Source of the DNA: Ichthyophonus hoferi
Lineage: Eukaryota; Opisthokonta; Ichthyosporea; Ichthyophonida; Ichthyophonidae
Length of the DNA: 19,955 bases
Direction of reading: 5' to 3'
NCBI GenBank assembly: GCA_002751075.1
Contig: NAOQ01000088.1
Coordinates: forward strand, 97,771-117,725
Shown here: one piece after another, positions 1 through 11,200 of the stretch
How positions within the stretch are numbered: position 1 is the stretch's first letter
Layout of the letters: every line of letters begins with the position of its first letter
Translations under genes and position numbers: made by a program
The notes under the pieces: generated by a model
What the model was told of the DNA's origin: nothing
What the model saw: only the letters and a program-made list of their open reading frames with translations
The model's database searches: none

Positions 1-825
1 ATTACAAAGTATATATTGTTGCCATTACTATATAGTTGCGTTTGTGATTGCAATATATACGATTGAATAAAACCATATTTCATAGTGTTTTTAATGATAA
101 AACCAACCACTTTTAAATTTAAATCTTCAAATTATTTTAAAGACAATCTAAATACGGATATAATTTTGTTATAAAAAATATTGATAAACTGACGTAATAT
201 TATTGGCATTGCTTATTGTTCATACCGTCTTCTTAGAGCTAACAACATGTCATTATAATACTTACAAATGAATATTTAATAAGGTTTTATAGAAATCTGT
301 GGTAGGGTCTAGTGACTCGACCACAGGCTTGGAGTGTCTATTTAATCAAAGTGTGAGGAGTTATTAGGTGAGATAGCAATAGAGTTACTGATAACTCTAA
401 TGTATTCTCAATAGAGAGAGGATAAGGATATTAAATAGAAATAAACATCATGTATAGATTTTATTTCAGTATTTCTAGAGTAGTGAAATGTACCAAGTAT
501 TTCATTTGGGATGCTTGTTTTACTTTATTTCAATGGAAATATATTTTATGCATATTGCTCAGTATGACTGATCAGAGAGGTGCTAAGTCAACATGTATGT
601 AGTATGTATTGGCAGAGGCAAAAGTGACTAAATAATTATTTATATTATCAGAAGGTGCCTTTTTCGCGGGATACTTATGCGTATAATTAATTGCTAAAGT
701 ATATATAGAAATTAAAATAAGAAAAGCATATTATCTAATAGCTAAGCGAATTGGTAGGCACAAATTATTTCATACATGATACATGAAGAGTATATTAATA
801 ACAATAACAACATATACATTACACT
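1..825. other. AT-rich intergenic DNA, no gene seen
   Basis: I find no convincing reading frame, exon or RNA gene in this stretch. The only structured element is the short head of a dispersed repeat at 292-345, listed separately. The rest is unique-looking AT-rich sequence. Confidence 0.6.
292..345 (+). repeat. Truncated head of dispersed repeat family A (copy 3)
   Basis: About 50 bp match the beginning of the two long family A copies at 13169 and 18021, including the words CTGTGGTAG, TCTAGTGACT and CCACAGGCTT. Homology stops after about 345. CTGTGGT (297-303) and ACCACAG (320-326) form a perfect 7-bp inverted pair that could fold as a hairpin. Only the head of the unit is present. Confidence 0.6.
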
Positions 826-909
826 GCCAAGATGGCCGAGTTGGTTAAGGCGTGAGACTTAAGATCTCATGTACGTATGTACGCGTGGGTTCGATCCCCA
901 CTCCTGGCA
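826..909 (+). tRNA. tRNA-Leu (anticodon TAA)
   Basis: Class II tRNA of 84 nt. The anticodon stem TGAGA/TCTCA carries the loop CTTAAGA, so the anticodon is TAA, reading the leucine codon UUA. The D-arm/A-box is TGGCCGAGTTGG and the B-box is GGTTCGATCC inside a perfect 5-bp T-stem (GTGGG/CCCAC). The long variable arm pairs GTAC with GTAC. There is no intron and no encoded CCA. A T4 run at 915-918 is a likely RNA polymerase III terminator. The acceptor stem (826-832 with 902-908) pairs except for one A-C mismatch at its fifth position, where animal tRNA-Leu(TAA) normally has G-C. The gene may be slightly decayed or may tolerate the mismatch. Confidence 0.93.
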
Positions 910-1329
910 TTACCTTTTGTTTGATAATAGTATGTGTATAGCCAGTTTTGCTATAATATATATTATTACAAGGTTGATTTACACGATTAGGTGTTGAACG
1001 TTAGGTAAAAATGTTTTGCAATGCAATATGCTATATTCTATATCTGATTGATTCGGGTCTTCGTCCATCATTCACATAGTAGTTCACTATTTGTATTATA
1101 TTTTTGAGATAATATTAGTAATAAAGTTATTAGATTAGTATGCCTAGCTATTAACGTATCTGGATGTAGAAGAGTGTGTACTATAATAATAATAGATACA
1201 CTGCCGAATATGCAATTAATTCACTTGTTTTTGGCCCTAAGAAATGTAGGAATTTTTTTAACTTGAGATCACATGATGTGATTGGGAATTGTAGTGAATA
1301 ACATCATCACAGTTTTTCAATTATAAATA
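910..1329. other. AT-rich spacer, nothing recognised
   Basis: Between the tRNA and the retroelement fossil I see only AT-rich sequence, with no coding potential or repeat structure I can support. Confidence 0.55.
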
Positions 1330-2075
1330 ATGGTTTCAACAGTATCAAATTTGGATAACGATTTTATAGGATTACCCGAGACATCAAGGTTGACCTAGGG
1401 ATCTATAACCATGATTAACAGTGTTTTACTATTCTGGTATTCACATATGTAGGACCTCACAACCATGAGCAGTATTGAGACAAAATTGTAGCTTTAGCAG
1501 AAGCAGCAATGGAATCAGTTTGGTTAGGCAGTTTATTGAAAGTATTAGTACAAAAGAGGCAGTTTCCAATAACTATTCTCAAGGACAACAAATCTTCCAT
1601 TCTTATGACTAAGGCAGTATATTGGGGTTATGAACTAAACACATTGCTTCACAACACTATTATGCCTAGAAAAAAGTTGACATAGAAAGATTGCCTTGGA
1701 CTATGTAAACATCAAGTTAAATGCCATTGACATATTCACCAAGATCTTTACTGAAGCTGCCTGGGTGAATGCCATGCAGCTCATTAGGCTGGATAACTGC
1801 TCATTACCACAGTTATATATTAAGGCTTGATATTAAAACTTATTGGGCTAATATTAAAAAACATATCTATAGCCTTTACGCATTTATCTTACTTAGAAAT
1901 TCAATTTTATAAAAATTCTTGTTTCAGAAAGGGTGTCACATACAAATTGTTCTAATATGTGGTGAGATTCATTTCATGTAACTGTAATTTATCTATGATG
2001 TAATTCTATCTTTATCCTATCTTATCCTCACATCAATAAAGGTTTATAAACAGGTCTCAGATGGGTTCTGAGACA
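1330..2075 (+). mobile_element. Ty1/copia-type LTR retrotransposon fossil (RNase H end plus probable LTR)
   Basis: Between about 1470 and 1780 one strand encodes recognisable pieces of the C-terminal copia polyprotein: the RNase H words ALAEAAMESVWLGSLL and ITILKDNKSSILMTK, then the C-terminal word DIFTKIFTEA. Downstream lies a purine run, AGAAAGGG, directly followed by TGTCAC at 1934. A segment ending GAGACA at 2075 gives near-perfect inverted TG..CA ends and carries AATAAA near 2035, so 1934-2075 is a plausible LTR of about 142 bp. The element is truncated, with no gag, integrase or 5' LTR in the window. It is clearly broken, with several breaks even in the short coding part, and is probably old. 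Confidence 0.7.
1934..2075 (+). repeat. Probable 3' LTR of the copia fossil
   Basis: It begins TGTCAC straight after a polypurine run and ends GAGACA, so the terminal six bases are inverted copies apart from one base. AATAAA inside it fits an LTR polyadenylation signal. No second copy was found in the window, so the call rests on end structure and position downstream of the RNase H remnant. Confidence 0.5.
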
Positions 2076-4187
2076 TGGGTTATATTGTTCATATCATATC
2101 TTTTGTATATATTCTTAAGTCGTTGACCTATAGGTGAACCAGTTCCACATTGTAGGGTTTGGAGTTTATTGTTTATGCTATTAAGCAAATAATTAATGAT
2201 AATAATATTTGTCAAAACCAAAGCGTTCAATACACTTTTATAGTTTATTACTTTATGTTGTAAGACCATTAACTCCAAATGAACACAAAGTGTGGTTGAA
2301 GTTTTGATAACAAGCAGATCATAAAATGATTGGTCCAATATTAGTTATTTCATAACGTTCTCAACCAGGTAAATTGATTTATCAATGCATATTAGGTGAG
2401 CATTTACATTAGTGAAGTAATTAGCTTAAGCACTGTTCAAATGATGACACAATAGTATTCGATTATTGAGATAAGATTGGATAATTTTAGTGGGCCTCAA
2501 GAATGTTTTGTGAATTTTATTATCCAATAAGAATCTTGATGATCAGTCCTATTTACATTACTGAGCGCAGATTTAATTAACATCTGCCAGGAAAGGATGA
2601 ATGTAATGAAAACAACCAATAATAAGGACTGTTCAAGGTATGCGGAAAAAGATATTACTATACTTGTAATATTCTAGAATTTAATTTATATTTTTTATGT
2701 TTTTCATATTATGTCTATAGTTGTTAAAGAAGTAGAAGTAGATACTCCAGATACTTTACTAGGAGGTCAACTAATTGAGTCTAGTGTTACTTCTTCTGAT
2801 TGATAGTAAAAATACCTTAACCATATATACACAACCACGATTAGATTACAGTTATCACATATACAGCACATTGCTAGGTAAGAAGCTAAAAGTTTCTATT
2901 TCCATTAATCAACAGAGGAAGATTTAAGAGCAGCTAATTAGAGCTTTAGCTTACCATTTACTTGATGACAACAGACACAATCACATTGCTTCCCCAATAG
3001 ATTTTACTTTTGACATACTTGTTTCATTGTTGGAATACATCATTTGGACCAATCAATGAAAGTTGTAATCAAGTTATTTTTATTATTTTATGCAAGAGCA
3101 CCCACACAGACCACCCTTCAAAAAGTTAGAGAAAAACATAAAAACAAAGCTTTTTTGGCAAATATTTATTAAACGATTACCATTTGTAATATTCAAAATA
3201 AATAGTCTGTAATTATATGTTTATTTATGAGCACATATATGATAGTAGGTATAGTAGTATATTAGGTAAGTAAAATTCCAAAAAATTCCGAACAATATAC
3301 CCTCTCCTGTATATTTCCTCAGCTTACATACTTCATTAGAGCTAGTATGTGTGTACAATTTGAATATCATATTTGGATAGATTGAGACGTGGGTAACTTT
3401 TGTAAAAAAATGATTGCGTTAAGTTATTGTAACTTCTTAGTTTTTATATTATATAAACTACACTATTATATTTAAAATATATATTAATATTTATTTTTCA
3501 TTTTTTCTGTAGTTTATTACGTTTGTTTAATATTAATAGAATTTCCTACTTACCTTAGGAATTCTATTTAAATTCTGCCATGCTCCAGTTTAACTGTATA
3601 ATAGGAATGTATTGGTCTAATATTTAACCAAATTAACCAATAAAATAAGGATGCAAAGGGTTTTACATCAATAACAAATTCTTGCGATATTTTATTAACC
3701 AATGGTTAGAACCTATAGTAATTAATTAAGGTATGTAAATAACTGAGAGGCTCATACGTACATAGCTCAAGTTAAACACATTACAATGGTATAGTGTAGG
3801 TTATAGTTATTATTGCTGCCCTACATATGATATATACATAGTATACTTGTATACTATTTACTATATATATTGTTGTTTAGTTACTAGAGGTAAAGAGATA
3901 GAGAATAAGGACATTGCTTTGTTGTAGTACTTGTTATAAGTATTTAATTAAAAAGGGGTTTTGTAGACGCTCTAGTCTTCTTACTTTCATAATTACCCCC
4001 CTTTCTCCCTCCCTCCTTACCTACCTACATATCTACATTCAGTGGTTCAAATAATATATAGATATCTACCTTACATTTTTGTTTATTATATTTAGGATTC
4101 AAGCACTATTAACCTACCAGAATATCATTACACTTCCCTCTCACATCTCTTCCTCTTTGACAACCACTTTGACTTAAAACCAAAACA
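2076..4187. other. Intergenic, AT-rich; one small unexplained open stretch
   Basis: No gene is recognised. 2928-3059 is an open frame of 43 codons, without a starting Met, that is less AT-rich than its surroundings and includes ALAYHLLDDNRHNH. A 30-codon frame starts at 2711 (MSIVVKEVEVDTPDTLLGG). Neither matches a family I know, and they are in different contexts. They may be remnants of a gene or element, or chance. Confidence 0.4.
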
Positions 4188-4278
4188 AACAATATAAAAT
4201 ATAAAATATAAAATATAAAATGAAATATAAATTGAAATATAAATTGAAATATAAAATCAAATATAAAATATAAAATAT
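4188..4278 (+). repeat. AAATATAAAAT-type tandem repeat
   Basis: Degenerate short-unit array of ATATAAA, with variants TGAAATATAAAT and CAAATATAAA. It lies immediately before the candidate first exon of MOCS1A and contains many TATAAA words. Whether any of these acts as a promoter cannot be told from sequence. Confidence 0.85.
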
Positions 4279-4280
4279 CA

Positions 4281-4382
4281 ATGATGTTGAAGGTATGGCA
4301 AAGGATACCGGACAAACCAATCAATCTCTGTGTATTGTTCAGGGGAGTTTGTGTCAAAGCATCTACAGATCTACCGCTAAAG
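4281..4382 (+). CDS. MOCS1: MOCS1A exon 1 (candidate, mitochondrial leader)
   Basis: ATGATG opens a 34-codon stretch beginning [10 protein letters not shown] and including [12 protein letters not shown], which is basic and amphipathic like a mitochondrial presequence. It ends CTAAAG at a GT (4383) in phase 0, exactly the phase of the 6000 acceptor. The stretch is less AT-rich and less repetitive than its flanks. The other strand is open here too, and the donor GTCAAT is only moderate, so transcript evidence is needed. Confidence 0.45.
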
Positions 4383-5253
4383 GTCAATATTGTTTGTAGC
4401 AAAATATACGCATGTATGTATGTAGGTTGTATAACAATTATTCCACATGTGACTCTCTCAGCTCACTTACTAGTACTATCAGTACAAAAGTTAGTGACTG
4501 ACAGAGAGAGAAACATCTTGATATATACTGTTTATATATTACCCAATTTTACTAGTAAAATATATAGGGGATAGGTGGCTAGTGCTGCAGATAGTAAGTA
4601 TATAATAGGGTGCATAATAAGGTATGTAATAGCGTGTATAGTAAGTATATAGTAAGTTATATAGTAAGGTATATAATAGGGTGTATAGTAAGGTATCTAG
4701 TAAGTTATATAGTCAGGTATAAAATAAGTTATATAGTAAGGTATCTAGTAAGTTATATAGTCAGGTATAAAATAAGTTATATAGTAAGGTATCTAGTAAG
4801 TTATATAGTCAGGTATAAAATAATTTATATAGTAAGGTATATAATGGGACGTATAGTAAGCTATATAATAAGTTATATAGTAAGGTATATTGTAAGTTAG
4901 ATAGTAAGGTATATAATAAGTTATATGGTAAGGTATATATTAAGAAATAGATACCCCACTCATATAGACATAATTTGTGTGGGAGGGTATTTTGTTCATT
5001 GTACTCAGGTATTATATTTTCACCCTACAGAAAACACCTGCCCGTAAACATGCCGAGAGAGAGGATAGTTATCTGTTTAAGGTAGTGGTAGGAGAGGATA
5101 TAGTAAGATGGGGTAGTGAGGGTTAGGGTAGGGTAGGGTAAGATGGAGTGTGTCCTATTTACCTGCTGGGCCACAGTCCTGTATACCATGTATACATATA
5201 TAGTTAGATAGTTAGATGGAACTGCTATCATATTGTTATAGTATATACTCACA

Positions 5254-5292
<39 letters not shown>

Positions 5293-8200
5293 TCCTACTA
5301 TTTTTATTATTATTACTCCTACTATTATTATTAGTATTACAAGTATTATTATTGTTATTACTGTTACTACTACTGTTACGGTTGCTATTAGTTATTACAT
5401 AAAAGAATATTATTTCCCTGCCCATATGCAGTTTCATATTGATCTATTTATTTCTAATGCTATCCTTACTAATCTATCAATACCTTATAATTGTCCTTAA
5501 GTTCTACTTATCCAGATCTTATTGGCTAGTAACCTCCGAAAATGAATAATTATTGGTTTTTTCTACCTAGACCAATTATAACCCTAGTTTGAGAATTTTT
5601 TATTGGATAATAATCACATCACTGACGTACTGTGACTGTACTAAAATAAACTTATACATTATATATATATTAACTATATGTAGTATATAATCTGCTTATG
5701 AACATACTACTATAACAATGGATTTTCTTGCTGGTGTTGTTTTCACTCTCCAGTATTTATCTTATCTGCTGAAAAACTACTATTACTCCTACTACTCCTG
5801 TTACTATTACTGTTGCTCTTACTGCTGCTATTATTCTTACTATAACTATGAATATTGTTATTACTATTTCTACTACTATTACTATTACTATTACTATGAC
5901 TTATTATTCCTATTACTATTACTATTTCTATTACTGACTATTATTATTGCTATTGGTACTACGGATATTATTACTATTACTATTACTATTACATAACAGA
6001 CATCAGAGAACCAGGAAAATAAAGCCATTCTTCGCGATACGTTTGGCCGACAGCATACCTATCTAAGAATATCACTCACAGAGAGATGCAACCTTCGTTG
6101 TGAGTACTTGGCGGTAGTATGTTATATATATATATACAGTATGTGGTATATATGGTATTATGTTATATAGTATATCGTATATAGTATACATGGTAGTATG
6201 TTATATAGTGTATAATATATAGATATGTAGTGGTATGTTATATAGTGTATAGGATATAGTATATAGATATATAGTAGTATGTTATATAGTAGAGAGTATG
6301 TAGATATATTGCAGTATGTTATATAGTAGAGAGTATATAGATATATTGTAATATGTTATATAATATATAGTATATATGATAGTATGATGTATAGTACATA
6401 ATATATAAACGTATGGTAGTTTGTTATATAGTATATAGTATATAGTATATAGTATACATAGTAGTATGTTATATAGTATTTAATATATAGAGGTATGGTA
6501 GTATGTTATTTGTCTTAATTTTAATTATTGTTATAGATTATATAAATACATTATTAATGATATAGGCTTCTTGTACAGCCTCAGTACTATAATCTACTTC
6601 CGTCATACCCCTATAAGTTATATAGGAATAATTGGTGTCTATTAGGTTGGAACACGTGTAAGGTGTTACAATGATCCCTGATTTATGTATTTGTATTGTA
6701 ATATAATATATCTTCTATTTATCTATTTTCTGCTATTAATCAAAAAGTAGAGATTATTTACTAAGCCTATATAATAATGATTAAGATTGAGATTACGTTC
6801 TGTATAACATTATAGTAGGTATACAGTTTAATACAAATTTAGTCTTACCACAGCACATGTATTTAGGATGATATACATTAATCACAATGTGGTTGAGATG
6901 AGGCTTCTGGTTTTGTTTACACTGTAATACACCACCTGACATGCATATTATCAGGGTACCAGCTTAAAATAAAGACCGAGTATGATATGTTTGTCCTATA
7001 TTTGACCATTTCCAGAATTAGGAATATCAATGAGAGATGAGATAGTACATATGATTTCTCTTGTTTAGTATATACAGTTATAATATATAATTCTCCAACA
7101 TAGTCAGTGGGTATATCTCATGCCACCTATTTTTCTTTTATTACTTTTATGCACTACTAGATGAATGGTTGTGGGACTGTCTTATTTCATGATATTATTT
7201 TGAATAATGCTTATATGAAATGGCAAGCGCGCACATTTATATATAATAATGTGATGTAAGAATAATAATAAACTAAAGAGCGTGCCAAAGTATGCCTAAG
7301 TTTATGTATGTATACTTTACTTCGTTTTAATGTTGAGAAAGAGACTATAAGCTAAGTTTTACGTTTTTTTCTCTATCTTTTTCTTCTCCTTCTGTCCACG
7401 CTTTCCCATCTTCTTATCTTCCCCATTAAGGTCAGTACTGTATGCCTGAGGAAGGAGTCACCCTTTCGCCAGCCAATCATATACTCTCTAGTGATGAGAT
7501 AATCCGTTTGGCTACCTTGTTTTCCTCTTCTGGAGTTACTAAAATTAGACTGACAGGAGGGGAACCATTAGTTAGAAAAGATATTGTAGATCTGTGTGGT
7601 ATGTAGTTGTTATGCTGCTTTCTGTGTCTTTTTATTGGTTCAGTTAAATTCCTGGATTGGCGAAATTACCCAACTTTTAATACTGCAATATTAGTGGTGT
7701 AGTTTTTAAATACTTTTTAATCGCTTGGTGGAGTTGGCTGTGAAGCCATGTACATTCATGAATTATTTTTTTAAAATAAATTGGAATAATTTAGTTATCC
7801 TACACATTTAGTTAGATCCCTCTCTATGTTGTTAAGGGATGTCTTTCGGTCAGACAAGTGAATGGGTTATCTCTTCAATAGGGGAGAAGGGAGGAGGGAG
7901 AGGGCATTGAGGGTAGGAGGTAGGGGATAGGGGGTATAGGTGTGTGTATGAATATAGCTTGGTGTTACTCTCTAGATATATGTGTGTTTCACATTCAACC
8001 CAATGTTTGCCTCAGTTTATATGATGTGTATATAATCCCAACATACCCCTTTACACTAATATTTAAAATAATAGATACCTTCACTTATATTGCCTTACTC
8101 AGTTCTGCACAGATATGCATGCCATTCCTTTCATAAATCCACATCTACACATATGCTTTATCCCCGTATCTGTCTTTCCCTCTCATTCTCTCTCTTCCCC

Positions 8201-11200
8201 TCTCTTTCTCTTCTCTTTTACTCTCTCACATACTCTCTTTTCTTCCTCAAATATCATTATCTATATTTCCATATGTATAAGGTAGGTAGGTTAGGGAAGC
8301 TTCCAGGGATTAAGCAACTTGCAATTACTACTAATGGGTTGTTACTACCTCGTCTGCTACCAGGATTAAAGGTATATATATATACTATATATCATGATAT
8401 AGCATGATGCAGCATGAGACTGTGGGCATGGTCTGGTATGTACTTCTTAGACTAATAGTATAATAGTATAATAATATTATGGGATTATAGTATGTATAGC
8501 CATAACAGTATAATAATATTATAGTATGTATAAATATAATAGTCTAATAGTATAATCGTAGGTATAACTATAATAGTGTAATATTTGCATAATATACATA
8601 ATTATGATAGTGTAGTGTTCCTTAATGGTATATTGATGACTCATTATAGTTACGACCTTATGAAACATAGTAGTATAGATATGTTGTTGTAGAATTTTTC
8701 ATTACTATATACATATACATATATGGGGCAACACCTTATAGTAGTTGTAGGCTGTATGTTATCTTGTATGTTTTATAGCATTTGTAATATGGTGTAAGAG
8801 AAAGAAATGACATACACTATTTTTTTATGTGTTTCAGCGTAATTATTATATTTTTCTATGACTAACATTTATTATTTTGGCGTTTATTGTTTACAGTTTA
8901 GACACAGTGTTAAATTTATTTTATATTTATGTGTCTGTATATATACATCCATACATACATACCCAGATACATGTTGCCATGCTAATATTATCGTATGTAC
9001 TATTATACCTACATGAATGGATACTATTATACTATATTGTATGTGTGTACGTAAATGGTAAATTATATATCCGATAGTATATATTTACTTAATTAATTAC
9101 CTCCACCCAAGTCACTCTCATTTTTGATTAATGTACAAAGGCAAAGTTCTACAATTAGATTAGTAATTGAAGCTTAATTATTGGTTATATTATACCAATA
9201 GATCGTTATCTATATTAAAGTATAGGTAAATACGAATATATTATTGGTTCTTGTTTTAATAAAAATATATGCTCTGATGGCCAATGTCTGTATCTTATTT
9301 ACTGCCTATTAAATGGTATATGGGGTTTAAATGGGCCACTTCTTCTTTTTAACTACAGTCCTATGCCTTCTCTCTATCTAGCAATGTAATACTATGCAAT
9401 ATCATACAATATAATATAACACAATACAATGCAATGCAATACAATACAATACAATACAATACAATACAATACAATACAATACAATACAATACAATACAAT
9501 ACCATTCAACACAATATAATACAATACAATACAATACAATACATATAGGAGGCAGGGGTGACTCATTTCAATATTAGTTTGGATACATTTCAGGCACATA
9601 AATTTCAATTGATCACCCGAAGAAAAGGTATATTTATGTATAATATATTGCTTGTATTTATACCTGAACAACACATATCTATTATACTCTTCTATACTAT
9701 ATCTTACCATACTATATTATACCATATTAATTCATATAATTATACCCCCACAAACGGCCTCCTTCATATATATTTCTTGATGCTCCACGTGTTAAGCAAT
9801 AAATCCCACATATATATAACTAACTACAACCATACATACAGATATGCATAAATGCATTCATAAATAATATTTTTTATTCACACATATATGAATACATCCA
9901 TTCATACATACATACATACATGCATGCATACTATCATACTATCATACTATCATACGTACTATCATACATATACATGCATATATACTATCATGCATATATA
10001 CATCCATGCATACTATCATACATATATACTATCATATCATCATACTATCATACATACTAATTCTATTTTTCCTATTCTCCCACCCACAACAAATATCCTT
10101 ATACACATGTAGGCTGGGATCGTGTGATGCAAAGCATATCTGACTGTATCTCTTTAGGCTACTACCCCAAGGTTAACTGTGTGGTTAGGAAGGGTATAAA
10201 TGATGATGAGATTATAGACTTTGTAGCTATGTCAATTGAAAAACCACTCGAGGTCCGCTTTATAGAATATATGCCATTTGATGGTAGGTGTATTTAATGT
10301 GTTTAAGACGTTTCTATGTCTTTTGCACTGTTGTGAGAGGAATGTTTTTTTTTGGTTATTATATTGCTTTGTAGACATTTCTTTATTTATGTCATTAAGT
10401 GTAGGCGTATGTTGCTATAGTCTTGTGTTCCATATAGAATTTTCTACTTAATGAAGGAAATCATTTTCTGTTTCTATTATATTAGAATGCGATCTTTCTT
10501 CCTACTTTCCCTTTTTGTTTACTATATATATACATATATTTTTCCAACTGTTGACAGAGATATATGTTTTGGTGATTGTATTGCTTTACATACATTTATT
10601 CATTTCTCTCATTGTGTTTAGGAGTATGTTGTCATAGTCCTGTGTTCCACAGACTTGTGACTATAAATTTAACCATGTCATATATGCTACTAAAACACAA
10701 GCAGAAATACGAAATACATAATATAATATAATACCATATAATATAAATCATACATACACAAGTATATAGATACATATACTGTTATGAAAATACATACTTG
10801 TTGATATATTTACCTTCTACCTCTCATAACCCATCTTGTTTCTTCATTTTTAGTAGCCATATTATATTACCCATTAAACCTTTCCACATACATCCCCATT
10901 GTACTAGCTGATAGTAAGGTACAACCATATTCTTTTATTATAATAGGCAGTTAAGCATACATGCTAATTGTGACATAATTTACTTAATTAGCTGTTTCTA
11001 TTGTGCACCAAAATATAACACTAAGACTGAGCCATTGTACAACTTATCTGCTACTTATACATTCATACACCATTTCTATGAATGAAAAACCATCCCCAGA
11101 ACTCATATAGGCCCAGCTTATATACTTTATTAGAGTTGATATTAGCCAATAGACGTCCCTGAGGGATTAGTAATTACAGCATAGCTGTTGTGCAATATTT

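Noticed and set aside
2116-2141. Words AAGTCGT and TAGGTGAACC resembling the 3' end of 18S rRNA
   Set aside because: Only about 17 bases match, with wrong spacing and no similarity around them; probably coincidence.
2057-2338. 93-codon minus-strand frame next to the copia fossil
   Set aside because: No recognisable retroelement or host domain, and it overlaps the probable LTR. Most likely chance.
4610-4900. 96-codon frame of repeated YIVR-type tetrapeptides
   Set aside because: It arises because the minisatellite unit is a multiple of three. It lies in an intron and has no signs of a gene.
5249-5437. Poly-Asn frame (minus) and poly-Ile frame (plus)
   Set aside because: Direct translations of the (ATT)n microsatellite.
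4577-6510. CRISPR-like repeat-spacer structure
   Set aside because: The repeats are contiguous and degenerate without unique spacers, and the genome is eukaryotic.
8372-9551. U12-type (minor spliceosome) intron before exon 5, to explain the missing pyrimidine tract
   Set aside because: The donor is GTATATATA, not ATATCC or GTATCC, and there is no TTCCTTAAC-like branch motif near the acceptor.
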